From: Pseudomonas sp. M47T1
GTDB taxonomy: Bacteria > Pseudomonadota > Gammaproteobacteria > Pseudomonadales > Pseudomonadaceae
Direction of reading: 5' to 3'
DNA: 64,000 nt
NCBI RefSeq assembly: GCF_000263855.1
Contig: NZ_AJWX01000025.1
Span: 37,046-101,045, forward strand
Within the stretch, counting starts at the first letter, position 1. Each line of letters starts with the position of its first letter. Below, piece after piece: positions 49,314-57,869 of this stretch. The notes beneath the pieces were generated by a model that searched no databases, was not told where the DNA came from, and saw only the letters and a list, made by a program, of their open reading frames with translations. A program made the position numbers and the translations under genes.

Positions 49314-50097
49314 GGCCCCCGTCGGCGTCTTCGACTCCGGCGTCGGTGGCTTGTCGGTGCTGGGCGAGATTCATGCGCTGTTGCCTCAGGAATCGTTGCT
49401 GTACGTGGCGGACTGCGGCCATATTCCTTACGGCGAAAAATCCCCTGAGTTCATTCGCGAGCGCTGTGTGGCCGTGGCTGAATTCTTCCGCGAGCAGGGC
49501 GCCAAGGCTTTGGTGCTGGCCTGCAACACGGCCACCGTGGCGGCCGTGGCCGACCTGCGAGCGCGTTATCCGGCATGGCCCATCGTGGGTATGGAACCTG
49601 CGGTCAAGCCTGCTGCCGCAGCCACTCGCAGCGGCGTGGTCGGCGTGCTGGCCACCACCGGCACGCTGCAAAGTGCCAAGTTCGCCGCACTGCTGGACCG
49701 CTTCGCCAGCGACGTGAACGTGGTGACCCAGCCCTGCCCGGGGTTGGTGGAACTGATCGAGTCCGGTGAGTTGCACAGTGCGGCCCTGCGCAGTTTGCTG
49801 CAACAGTATGTCGATCCGCTGCTGGCAGCCGGCTGCGACACGCTGATCCTGGGCTGCACGCACTACCCTTTTCTCAAGCCGTTGTTGCGGGAAATGATCC
49901 CGGGCAACGTTATCCTTATTGATACCGGCGCCGCCGTGGCCCGCCAGCTTCAGCGTTTATTGCAGCAGCGCGGCCTGCTGGCCAGCGGGCCCGCTCTGGA
50001 AACACGCTTCTGGACCAGCGCAGATCCTCAGCACTTCAGAAATATCCTACCTATGCTTTGGAAAAAATCCGACAACGTCAGTAGATTTGTACGTTAA
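49306..50097 (+). CDS. murI: Glutamate racemase
   Basis: 263 residues from ATG 49306, which overlaps the moeB end by eight bases. The paired catalytic cysteines are in ACNTATVA and LGCTHYPFL; the N-terminal GVFDSGVGGLSVL is family-specific. It supplies D-glutamate for peptidoglycan. The last ~60 bases and the following intergenic region are AT-richer than the rest. Confidence 0.97.
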   Translation: MAEAPVGVFDSGVGGLSVLGEIHALLPQESLLYVADCGHIPYGEKSPEFIRERCVAVAEFFREQGAKALVLACNTATVAAVADLRARYPAWPIVGMEPAVKPAAAATRSGVVGVLATTGTLQSAKFAALLDRFASDVNVVTQPCPGLVELIESGELHSAALRSLLQQYVDPLLAAGCDTLILGCTHYPFLKPLLREMIPGNVILIDTGAAVARQLQRLLQQRGLLASGPALETRFWTSADPQHFRNILPMLWKKSDNVSRFVR

Positions 50098-50111
50098 ATA
50101 ATCGTACAAAT
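50085..50111. other. Inverted repeat spanning the murI stop codon
   Basis: Perfect nine-base arms ATTTGTACG and CGTACAAAT around a nine-base AT-rich loop that contains the murI stop. There is no T-run after it, so it looks more like an operator or mRNA hairpin than a rho-independent terminator. Confidence 0.45.
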
Positions 50112-50214
50112 TCTTCAGGTGGCGATGAACCATCATCGATAGACGGATTTCTATAGTTTTGTCTTTGAAGACGAATAAAACCAAAAACGACATACAGACA
50201 TAGGGATGTTCCTG

Positions 50215-50742
50215 ATGAAGAAACTGTTCGGCTTGGCTGCACTTGCCGTTTTCACCTTGGGCCAGAGCATGGCAGCTCACGCCCTGGATGGATCGGTGTC
50301 GGTAGGGGCGACTGGCGATGGGTCGATGGTGTATCGGTTGGGGCTGCAATCGGATTGGGACGCCAGTTGGTGGCAGACCAGCACTGGGCGGCTGACGGGT
50401 TATTGGGACGGGGGTTATACCTATTGGACGGCGTCCAACCATGGCCCGGCCAACAACACGGTGTCTTTTGCGCCGGTGTTCCGTTATGAGTTCGATGGTG
50501 GTGCGGTCAAGCCATTCTTGGAAGCCGGTATCGGGGTAGCGGTGTTCTCCAACCTGCGGGTAGACGACAACAAGCTGGGCACAGCTTTCAACTTTGAAGA
50601 CCGCATTGGCTTCGGGTTGCGTTTTGCGGGCAATCAGGAAGTGTCGATTCGCGCGATCCACTATTCCAACGGAGGCATCCGGGAGCCAAACGATGGTATC
50701 GAAGCCTACTCGCTGAACTACCGCATGCCATTGAGCTTTTGA
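50215..50742 (+). CDS. pagL: Lipid A 3-O-deacylase PagL
   Basis: 175 residues from ATG 50215 (AGGGA about nine bases upstream). The signal peptide KKLFGLAALAVFTLGQSMAAHA is followed by an eight-strand beta-barrel pattern. The C-terminus has the PagL active-site signature HYSNGGIREPNDGIE (catalytic His, Ser and Glu) and ends in Phe, as outer-membrane proteins do. It removes the 3-O-linked acyl chain of lipid A, changing membrane permeability and immune recognition. It is monocistronic, between murI and the convergent light operon. Confidence 0.9.
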   Translation: MKKLFGLAALAVFTLGQSMAAHALDGSVSVGATGDGSMVYRLGLQSDWDASWWQTSTGRLTGYWDGGYTYWTASNHGPANNTVSFAPVFRYEFDGGAVKPFLEAGIGVAVFSNLRVDDNKLGTAFNFEDRIGFGLRFAGNQEVSIRAIHYSNGGIREPNDGIEAYSLNYRMPLSF

Positions 50743-50943
50743 TGGTACAAGCGCCGCTGTAGGAGCTATCGCCAGGGTGGGAAAAGGTCTGCAGGGCCTT
50801 CGGCGATGTCATGCCGACCGCGGGCCTTCGCAGCGTGGCGGCAGCGCCTACGGGGCGTCTTGCGCCGCTGCTACGGAAATCTGTGCTGACCTGTAGGCTG
50901 CCAAGGCCCTGCGGATTGATTTGTGTAGCGGCCCAAGGCCGCG

Positions 50944-51414
50944 TCAGGGGGTGGCGCGCTTGTGCAGGATCACGAAAATGCCGCCCCAGATCACTGCCAG
51001 TATAATCAGCGTGATACCCATGCCCAGGGGAAACCCCACCCCCGCCAACCGCCCACCGGCGAAATACGACAGCGGCCCTGCCACCGCGCCCAGCAGCGCC
51101 GCCAGCCACCACGGCCGCGCCGTCCACGCCAGGCAATAGCGCAACGTGCTGGCCAGCAACGGCCATAGCAACGCCAGCCAAAGCGGCACCAGCCAGCCGT
51201 TGGGGTGAAAGTCGAAGACCTTCAGCCACATCAGTGCGCTGTCCAGCACCAGCCCCAGCACGAAGGCCTCTAGCATCAACCGGGCATCCCCGTGCCAGGC
51301 CCAGTGCACCATCAGGATCGCCAGCACCAACACCAACCAACCACTATTGCCACCCAGCACGCAGGCAAACCAGCCCATTTGAAATAGCAGCGCATTGGCC
51401 GCCTTTTCAAGCAT
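50944..51414 (-). CDS. DUF2878 integral membrane protein
   Basis: 156 residues with about five hydrophobic segments (for example WLVLVLAILMVHWAW and LGMGITLIILAVIWGGIFVI). It fits the DUF2878 family, whose role is unknown. ATG 51414 overlaps the Cfa-like gene's end by eight bases. It is the last gene of the eight-gene operon, whose members concern membrane lipid modification and photo-oxidative stress. Confidence 0.8.
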   Translation of the reverse strand: MLEKAANALLFQMGWFACVLGGNSGWLVLVLAILMVHWAWHGDARLMLEAFVLGLVLDSALMWLKVFDFHPNGWLVPLWLALLWPLLASTLRYCLAWTARPWWLAALLGAVAGPLSYFAGGRLAGVGFPLGMGITLIILAVIWGGIFVILHKRATP

Positions 51415-52672
51415 CAAAGCGCCCGAGCAAGGGCTGTGGTTGCGCCGCCGGTTTGGCCAGCAGCAATTGGGCCGTGCCGATGGTGCGCTCCATGAAACCG
51501 CCCTCGCAGTAGCACAGGTAAAACTCCCACAAACGCAGGAAATAATCGTCGTAGCCCAGTTCGCGCAGGCGGTTATGCGCGCGGCGGAAGTTGTCGTGCC
51601 ACAGGCGCAGGGTACGCGCGTAGTGCAGACCGAAGTCTTCCATGTGCAGCAGGTTCATGTCGGTGTCACTGCCGACAATCTGCAGCATCTTCTGCACCGA
51701 TGGCAGCGCACCGCCCGGGAAGATATAGCGCTGAATGAAGTCGACGCTGTGGCGGGCCTGCTCGTAGCGCTGCTCGCGAATGGTGATGGCCTGCAACAGC
51801 ATCACGCCGTCGGGCTTTAGCAGGGCGGCGCATTTCTGGAAGTAGGTGGGCAGAAAGCGATGGCCAACGGCTTCGATCATTTCAATGGACACCAGCTTGT
51901 CGTAACTGCCGGTCAGGTCGCGGTAGTCGGACAACAACAGGGTGACGCGGTCTTGCAGCCCTTGGGCGTCGATGCGTTGGCGGGTGTAGTCGTACTGCTC
52001 GTGGGACAAGGTCGTGGTGGTGACCCGGCAGCCGTACCGGCTGGCCGCATACAGTGCCATGCTGCCCCAGCCCGTGCCGATTTCCAGCAGGTGGTCGCCG
52101 GGCTTGAGCGCCAGTTTCTGGCAAATGCGTTCCAGCTTGTTCAGTTGCGCCTGCTCCAGGCTGTCATCAACGCTGGTGAACTGGGCGGCCGAGTACATCA
52201 TGGTCGGGTCCAGGAACTGTTCGAACAGGTCATTGCCCAGGTCATAGTGGGCGGCGATGTTTTTTTGCGAGCCCTTGCGCGTATTGCGGTTGAGCCAATG
52301 CAGGCCCTGCACCAGCGGGCGGCTGACCCGGGCCAAGCCGCGCTCCATGCCGTCCAGCACATCCAGGTTGCTCACGAATACGCGAACCACCGCCGTCAGG
52401 TCGGGGCTGCTCCAGTAACCATGGATGAATGCCTCGCCGGCGCCAATGGAGCCGCCGCTGGCCACCAGCCCCCAGACGGAGGCATCGTGCACATGGATCT
52501 CGCCCGCCAGTGGCGAAGTGGTGTTACCGAACAGCAGGCGTTCATCACCATCCACCACCAGCAGTTGCCCGTGGCGCAGGGCGTTGAGTTGGTTGAGCAC
52601 GCCGCGGCGCAGCAACGCGCTGGTCAGGCCGTAGGTGCTGAACGGTATGGCCTTGGCCGAGAAACTATTCAT
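51407..52672 (-). CDS. Cyclopropane-fatty-acyl-phospholipid synthase-like SAM methyltransferase
   Basis: 421 residues. The Cfa/mycolic-acid-synthase features are NIAAHYDLGNDLFEQFLD, the SAM site LLEIGTGWGSMALYAA, and SIEMIEAVGHRFLPTYF, with FIQRYIFPGG near the C-terminus. It adds a methylene or methyl group from SAM to unsaturated acyl chains of membrane phospholipids. In this arrangement with an FAD oxidoreductase, DUF1365 and SDR it may make a modified (for example methylated or furan) fatty acid rather than plain cyclopropane. The start overlaps the DUF1365 gene by eight bases. Confidence 0.9.
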   Translation of the reverse strand: MNSFSAKAIPFSTYGLTSALLRRGVLNQLNALRHGQLLVVDGDERLLFGNTTSPLAGEIHVHDASVWGLVASGGSIGAGEAFIHGYWSSPDLTAVVRVFVSNLDVLDGMERGLARVSRPLVQGLHWLNRNTRKGSQKNIAAHYDLGNDLFEQFLDPTMMYSAAQFTSVDDSLEQAQLNKLERICQKLALKPGDHLLEIGTGWGSMALYAASRYGCRVTTTTLSHEQYDYTRQRIDAQGLQDRVTLLLSDYRDLTGSYDKLVSIEMIEAVGHRFLPTYFQKCAALLKPDGVMLLQAITIREQRYEQARHSVDFIQRYIFPGGALPSVQKMLQIVGSDTDMNLLHMEDFGLHYARTLRLWHDNFRRAHNRLRELGYDDYFLRLWEFYLCYCEGGFMERTIGTAQLLLAKPAAQPQPLLGRFDA

Positions 52673-53459
52673 GGCGTCGTTCCTTTGCTTGAGCGATGGC
52701 GGTGCGAAATGAACCATCGGCGGTGCGGTGGTTGAAAATCGGGGTGCGCTTGAGCGCCAGGCGCAGGGCCTGCCAGTAAATGGCCAGGCAGGTCTTGGCG
52801 GTCATCCAAGGGAAGGCCAGCAACTGGCGGTGCAGGCTGCCGCGGCTCATGGCCTGGCGATGCAGGTTCAAGGTGGCGTCGAAGACTTTGGTGTCGCCCT
52901 GCCAGTCGGCCATGTGCACGCCCAGGCGCTCGCCCGGCGGGCTGAAGCTCATGCGGTATTCCAGATCGCGGGGCAAAAACGGCGACACATGAAAGGCCTT
53001 GGCCACGGCAAAGTGCTGAAAGCCATCGCCCTGGGCCGGCAATACATAGTAAAAGCGCTCGCGCCACGGGGTGTTGGTGACTTCGCAGAGGATCGCTACC
53101 AGTTTTTCCTGCGGGTCAAAGCAATAGAAGAGGCTGACGGGGTTGAACGCCAGGCCGAAGCTGCGTGCCTGGGTCAGCAGGCGTATGGCCCCTTGCGGCG
53201 TATGGCCCAGAGCCCTGGCCACGCACTGGCGCACGGCGTCGGCCAGCGGGACGCCGGTGCGGGTATGCTCGCGCAGGTAGTCGGTTTCCCTGAACGCGAA
53301 CGGTGCCCAGCGGCCCTTGCCCGCCAAGGGCGACAGACCCAGCACCTGGCTTTGCTCGGCCAGGTCCAGGTACAGCAGGCCAATGCGATAGCTGAACTGG
53401 TGACCGCGGGCGGTGAACCGCCGGTGGCTGACCCAGCCGCTATACAGGGCGCTGTTCAT
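52665..53459 (-). CDS. DUF1365 family protein
   Basis: 264 residues. The family hallmarks SALYSGWVSHRRF, FNPVSLFYCFD and KAFHVSPFLP are present. The function is not established. DUF1365 genes nearly always sit between an amine-oxidase-like FAD protein and a Cfa-like methyltransferase, as here, so a step in lipid modification is likely. It overlaps both neighbours (4 and 8 bases). A longer in-frame reading upstream lies inside the FAD gene and is rejected. Confidence 0.88.
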   Translation of the reverse strand: MNSALYSGWVSHRRFTARGHQFSYRIGLLYLDLAEQSQVLGLSPLAGKGRWAPFAFRETDYLREHTRTGVPLADAVRQCVARALGHTPQGAIRLLTQARSFGLAFNPVSLFYCFDPQEKLVAILCEVTNTPWRERFYYVLPAQGDGFQHFAVAKAFHVSPFLPRDLEYRMSFSPPGERLGVHMADWQGDTKVFDATLNLHRQAMSRGSLHRQLLAFPWMTAKTCLAIYWQALRLALKRTPIFNHRTADGSFRTAIAQAKERRHE

Positions 53460-54700
53460 AGTGCCTCCCCGAACGCATGGGCCACGCGCAGGGCGCTGGT
53501 GACGCCGTCTTCGTGAAAGCCGTTGGCCCAGTAGGCGCCACAGTAATAGCTGTGCTGCGCGCCATGCAGTTCGTGCCAGCGGCCCTGGGCGACAATGCCG
53601 GCCAGGCTGTACTGAGGGTGTGCGTAGGTGTAGCGGGCCAGCACGCTGTCGGGGTCGATATGCGCGCTCTGGTTGAGGCTGACGCAAAACGTGGTAGGGC
53701 CGGGCAGGCCCTGCAGAATGTTCATGTCGTAGGTCACGGCCGCGGCCTGGCCACTGCTGTCCAGCCGGTAGTTCCAACTGGCCCAGGCTAGGCGCCGGCG
53801 GGGCAGGCGGCGAATATCGGTGTGCAGCACCACGTCGTTGTTGGCGTAGGGCAGGGCGCCGAGTATCTGTTGCTCCGCAGCGCTGGGCTCGGCCAGCAAC
53901 GCCAAGGCCTGGTCGCTGTGGCAAGCGAACACCACCTTGTCGAAGCGCTCGGCGCCGCGAGGGCTGTGCACGATCACGCCGTCGGCATCGCGCTCCACCC
54001 CAGTCACCGCACAGTCCAGGTGAATACGTTCGGCGAAGCCTGCAATCAGCGGCGCGATGTAGCGGCTGGAACCGCCCTCTACCACGTGCCATTGGGGCCG
54101 GTGGGTGACGGACAGCAGGCCGTGATTCTTGAAGAAACGCACGAAGAACTGCAATGGAAAGCCGAGCATGTCCTGCAAGGACATGGACCAGATGGCCGCG
54201 CCCATGGGCACGATGTAGTGGTTGATGAAGCGCTGGCCGTAACGCTGGGTGCGCAGGTAGTCGCCCAGGGTGGTGTGTTCGGTGATGTGATGGCTGGCCA
54301 GGTCGCTGACCGCTTCACGGTTGAAGCGCAGGATGTCCTTGAGCATGCCCCAGAAGCCGGGCGACAGCAGGTTGCTGCGCTGGGCGAACAGGCTGTTGAG
54401 GTTGTTGCCGTTGTATTCCAGGCCGCTGTGCGGGTCGCACACCGAAAAGCTCATCTGGGTGGGCTTGAACGCGACGCCCAACTGGTCCAGCAGGGCGATG
54501 AAGTTGGGGTAGGTCCAGTCGTTGAAGACGATGAAACCGGTGTCGATGGCGTAGCGCTGGCCCTGGTGCTCGATGTCCAGCGTGTGGGTGTGGCCGCCTA
54601 TCCATGAGGAGGCTTCAAACACCTCCACCTCGTGCTGGCGGTTGAGCAGGTAGGCGCAGGTGAGGCCGGCAATGCCGCTGCCAACGACGGCGATTTTCAT
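53456..54700 (-). CDS. FAD-dependent oxidoreductase (amine-oxidase/desaturase-like fold)
   Basis: 414 residues. The dinucleotide site IAVVGSGIAGLTCAYLL is at the N-terminus, followed by FEASSWIGGHTHT. The C-terminal FAD-contact region contains YYCGAYWANGFHEDG. The family is linked with DUF1365 and Cfa-like proteins and probably oxidises acyl chains. Start ATG 54700 shares one base with the stop of the SDR gene. The real substrate is unknown. Confidence 0.88.
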   Translation of the reverse strand: MKIAVVGSGIAGLTCAYLLNRQHEVEVFEASSWIGGHTHTLDIEHQGQRYAIDTGFIVFNDWTYPNFIALLDQLGVAFKPTQMSFSVCDPHSGLEYNGNNLNSLFAQRSNLLSPGFWGMLKDILRFNREAVSDLASHHITEHTTLGDYLRTQRYGQRFINHYIVPMGAAIWSMSLQDMLGFPLQFFVRFFKNHGLLSVTHRPQWHVVEGGSSRYIAPLIAGFAERIHLDCAVTGVERDADGVIVHSPRGAERFDKVVFACHSDQALALLAEPSAAEQQILGALPYANNDVVLHTDIRRLPRRRLAWASWNYRLDSSGQAAAVTYDMNILQGLPGPTTFCVSLNQSAHIDPDSVLARYTYAHPQYSLAGIVAQGRWHELHGAQHSYYCGAYWANGFHEDGVTSALRVAHAFGEAL

Positions 54701-55476
54701 CAGGCATCTCCTTCCATGGGGTCCTGGCGGACCATGCGTTTGCCGATGATCAGCTTGAGTTTGGCCGGTAACCGCGACAATGGCCACAGCGCCGCCATGA
54801 ACAGCGCCGGGAAGGCGATTTCCAGCGGGCGTTTGTCCAGCCGTTCGACGATGTGCCGGGCCGCATCCTCGGCGCTGATCATCATGGGCATGGGAAAGTC
54901 GTTTTTCTGGGTCAGTGGTGTGTCGACAAAACCGGGGCTGACCACCGTCACGTCGATGTGCTCTTGGGCCAAGTCGACGCGCAAGGACTCGAACAGGTAG
55001 CGCAGCCCCGCCTTGGAGGCGCCGTACGCTTCCGAACGGGGCAGCGGCAGGTAGGTGACGGCGCTGGCCACGTCCGTGAGGTGGGGGCGAATACCCTTGC
55101 GCAGCAGGGGCAGGGCGGCTTCGATGCAGTAGCTGCTGGCGAACAGATTGGTGCGGATGACACGTTCGAAAATCAGCGCGTCAAACTCCTTGGCGTTCAC
55201 GTATTCGCAGGTCCCGGCGTTTAGGATCACACTGTCCAGCGCCCCCCAGGCCTGCTCGATTTCGACGCCGATTGCCTTCACCCGATCATGGTCGGTGAGG
55301 TCGCCCGGCACCAGCAGCACTTGCCCGGGAAAGCGCCGCTCCAGCAGGTGCAGCGGGCCTTCGGAGCGCGCACTCAGGGCCAGGTGCGCGCCTTGTTGCA
55401 GCAGGGCCTCGGCCAATGCCTCGCCCAGGCCGCTGCTGGCACCCGTCAGCCAGATGCGTCGCGGTGTTTCAGCCAT
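54700..55476 (-). CDS. Short-chain dehydrogenase/reductase
   Basis: 258 residues with the Rossmann motif TGASSGLGEAL, NAG in VILNAGTCEY and the catalytic YGASK. The C-terminal AALWPLSRLPAKLKLIIGKR may attach to the membrane. It is a NAD(P)-dependent SDR of unknown substrate. It overlaps photolyase by eight bases, and the FAD gene by one. Confidence 0.88.
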   Translation of the reverse strand: MAETPRRIWLTGASSGLGEALAEALLQQGAHLALSARSEGPLHLLERRFPGQVLLVPGDLTDHDRVKAIGVEIEQAWGALDSVILNAGTCEYVNAKEFDALIFERVIRTNLFASSYCIEAALPLLRKGIRPHLTDVASAVTYLPLPRSEAYGASKAGLRYLFESLRVDLAQEHIDVTVVSPGFVDTPLTQKNDFPMPMMISAEDAARHIVERLDKRPLEIAFPALFMAALWPLSRLPAKLKLIIGKRMVRQDPMEGDA

Positions 55477-56914
55477 GATGACCCCCTGTCACCTGCCGCT
55501 GTGGCAGATTCTTGAATGCGCTGAGTGCCCGCTCGCGGCTTTGGCTGAGGTCGACGATGGGCTGTGGGTAACCCGCCGGGCCGAACAGGCCGCCCGCCTT
55601 GGCCGGGTTGTGGATCTCCTTGCTGCTCAGGTCGGCCAGTTCCGGCAGCCACTGCTTGAGGAACACCCCGTGCTCGTCGAATCGCGCCGACTGGTTATGC
55701 GGGTTAAATATGCGGAAATAAGGCGCCGCGTCGGTGCCGGTGGAGGCGCTCCACTGCCAGCCGCCGTTGTTGGCCGCCAGGTCGCCGTCGATCAAGTGGC
55801 GCATGAAAAAGCGTTCGCCTTCACGCCAGTCAATCAGCAAGTTCTTGGTCAGGAACATGGCCACCACCATGCGCAGGCGGTTGTGCATCCAGCCGGTGTC
55901 CAGCAATTGGCGCATGGCCGCGTCGATGATCGGGATGCCGGTGCGGCCGCGTTGCCAGGCCTCCAGCTCCTTGGGGGCGTGGCGCCAGGCTAGGGCCTCG
56001 GTTTCACTGCGAAAGGCGCGGTGCATGGACACCCGTGGGTAGCCCACCAGGATGTGCTTGTAGAACTCGCGCCACAGCAACTCGTTGATCCAGGTCACGG
56101 CGCCGACATTGCCGCTGTCGAACTCGCCACGGTTTTCATTCAGTGCCGCGTGCAGGCACTGGCGCGGCGAAATCACCCCGGCGGCCAGGTAGGCGGACAG
56201 TTGGCTGGTGCCTGGGCGCGAGGGAATATCGCGCTCGGTGTTGTAGTACTCGATGGGTTCGTCGACGAAGTGATCCAGACGGCGCTTGGCTTCCTCTTCG
56301 CCGGCTGGCCACAGCGCCTGCAGTTCAGGGCTGGGGGTAGCGAAGCCCGGTACTTTGCCAGGTATTGTGTCGGCGGCGATGGCCAAAGGTGCTTGCGCCC
56401 GAGGCGCACGCACCACCGCAGGGATACCGTGGTGCAGGCGTTCATAGCAGACTTTGCGGAACTGGCTGAACACCTGGAAGTAGTTACCGGTCTTGGTGAG
56501 GATGCTGCCCGGCTGGAACAGCAACTGGTCCAGATGGCTTTCAAACGCGATGCCGGCATCGCCCAAAGCCTGGGCCACGGCGGCGTCGCGGCGGCTTTCG
56601 TTGACACCGTATTCTGCGTTGCAATGCACTGCCGTGACGCTGTGCTCGCTGCACAGCTTTTCCAGGGCAGCGGGGGCCTGGTCCCAGTGATCCACAGTGC
56701 GGATCAACAAGGGGATATGGTTTTCAGCCAGTGCCTGGCTCAGCTGGGCGACGTTGCGCAGCCAGAAGTCCACTTTGCACGCTGCGTCGTCATGCTGTTG
56801 CCACTGCGCCGGGCTGACCAGCCACACGGCCAGGGTCGGCCCTTGGGCGCAGGCGGCGGCCAGGGCGGTGTTATCGTGAAAGCGCAGGTCAGTGCGAAAC
56901 CAGATCAGTTGCAT
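55469..56914 (-). CDS. phrB: Deoxyribodipyrimidine photolyase
   Basis: 481 residues from ATG 56914. The N-terminal antenna domain begins LIWFRTDLRFHDNTAL. The FAD domain has SQLSAYLAAGVISPRQCL, WRHAPKELEAWQRGRTGIPI, GWMHNRLRMVVAMFL and the C-terminal RIFNPHNQSARFD, all diagnostic of class I CPD photolyase. The electron-transfer tryptophans appear present (NNGGWQWSASTG). It repairs UV-induced pyrimidine dimers using blue light. ATG 56935 is an alternative start. Its place directly after a LitR-like regulator makes light control likely. Confidence 0.95.
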   Translation of the reverse strand: MQLIWFRTDLRFHDNTALAAACAQGPTLAVWLVSPAQWQQHDDAACKVDFWLRNVAQLSQALAENHIPLLIRTVDHWDQAPAALEKLCSEHSVTAVHCNAEYGVNESRRDAAVAQALGDAGIAFESHLDQLLFQPGSILTKTGNYFQVFSQFRKVCYERLHHGIPAVVRAPRAQAPLAIAADTIPGKVPGFATPSPELQALWPAGEEEAKRRLDHFVDEPIEYYNTERDIPSRPGTSQLSAYLAAGVISPRQCLHAALNENRGEFDSGNVGAVTWINELLWREFYKHILVGYPRVSMHRAFRSETEALAWRHAPKELEAWQRGRTGIPIIDAAMRQLLDTGWMHNRLRMVVAMFLTKNLLIDWREGERFFMRHLIDGDLAANNGGWQWSASTGTDAAPYFRIFNPHNQSARFDEHGVFLKQWLPELADLSSKEIHNPAKAGGLFGPAGYPQPIVDLSQSRERALSAFKNLPQRQVTGGHHG

Positions 56915-56936
56915 GGGTTTTCCGTGTGTGGTCATG

Positions 56937-57866
56937 TCAGAGCACCCCCAGTTGTTGCAGGCATTGCTGGGCCGCCAGCGGGCCGTCCAGCAGGTGCAGG
57001 CGCTCGGTGTCATGGGTATGTACGGGCCACTCGTGCTGGTGGATGCATACCGTTGGTCCGACTATCAGCGTTGGCCCGTCAATGCCGGCCAGCAGCCGGG
57101 GCAATTGCGGCAGATTCATGGCCTTGGCCGAGTACAGCAGTACGGCCCGTGCTTGCAGGCGCTCGGCGGCCAGTGCCAGTTCGCCTGCAGGCAAAGGCCA
57201 GTCAAACACCTCCACCGGGCAGTCGGCGCTGCTGGCCAGCCAGGCGCAGAGCCACAGGTGCGGTTCGAGCACCAGGTCGGACTGATTGACCAGCAGCAGG
57301 GGCGCGCCACTGAGCTGGCGGTTGTTGTGATAGATGCGCGCGCCCAGTTTGCTGCGCAGCCAGGAGAGGAAAAACACGCGTTCCATCTGCGCGCCAAACT
57401 GGCCTTGCCAGCGCTGTTCCAACTCGGCCAGCAAGGGCAGCAGCAGGTGCTCGCACAAGGTCACCGGTGGGTAAAGCGCCATGGCCTGGTTGAAGGTGTC
57501 GTCCACGCGGCGCTCGGCCAGCTCGCCAACGGCCTGCATGAGGCTGGCGCGCAACGGCAGCCAGTCGCCGCCGCCACTGGCCAGGGCCTGCGGTGGGTGG
57601 GCGTTGTCGAGCAGGCCCATGACCTGGCCTACCGCCACGCCACGGCCCAGCCAGGTCAGGATCTGTTGGATGCGTTGTACGTGTTCGGGGCCGTACAGGC
57701 GGTGCCCCTTGGCGGTGCGGTGCGGCACGATCAGGCCATAGCGGCGTTCCCAGGCACGCAGGGTGACCGGGTTCACGCCGGTCTGGCGCGCCACTTCGCG
57801 GATCGGCAGCCAGCCGTCGGGCATGGCTTGCACGGCGTCGTCGCCGGTGGGTGTGGGGGTGTTCAT
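56937..57866 (-). CDS. LitR/CarH-like MerR-family regulator, class II (B12-binding His apparently lost)
   Basis: 309 residues. The N-terminal MerR helix-turn-helix is LPIREVARQTGVNPVTLRAWERRYG. The C-terminal part has the four-helix and Rossmann fold of cobalamin-binding photoreceptors (LLPLLAELEQRW; then PLLLVNQSDLVLEPHLW). In B12-dependent CarH/LitR, W-x9-EH and DxHxxG hold cobalamin. Here the first reads WQGQFGAQMER, with Arg in place of His, and the second is not recognisable. This fits class II LitR of P. putida, which takes its light signal from partner LOV proteins instead. It probably represses its own operon through the TGTACA sites upstream (58839-58912). No LOV gene is in this window. 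Confidence 0.87.
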   Translation of the reverse strand: MNTPTPTGDDAVQAMPDGWLPIREVARQTGVNPVTLRAWERRYGLIVPHRTAKGHRLYGPEHVQRIQQILTWLGRGVAVGQVMGLLDNAHPPQALASGGGDWLPLRASLMQAVGELAERRVDDTFNQAMALYPPVTLCEHLLLPLLAELEQRWQGQFGAQMERVFFLSWLRSKLGARIYHNNRQLSGAPLLLVNQSDLVLEPHLWLCAWLASSADCPVEVFDWPLPAGELALAAERLQARAVLLYSAKAMNLPQLPRLLAGIDGPTLIVGPTVCIHQHEWPVHTHDTERLHLLDGPLAAQQCLQQLGVL

Positions 57867-57869
57867 GGG

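Noticed and set aside
50743..50943. A gene or REP copy between pagL and DUF2878
   Set aside because: About 200 bases with short GC-rich inverted pieces, but no complete REP arms and no coding frame with a start signal.
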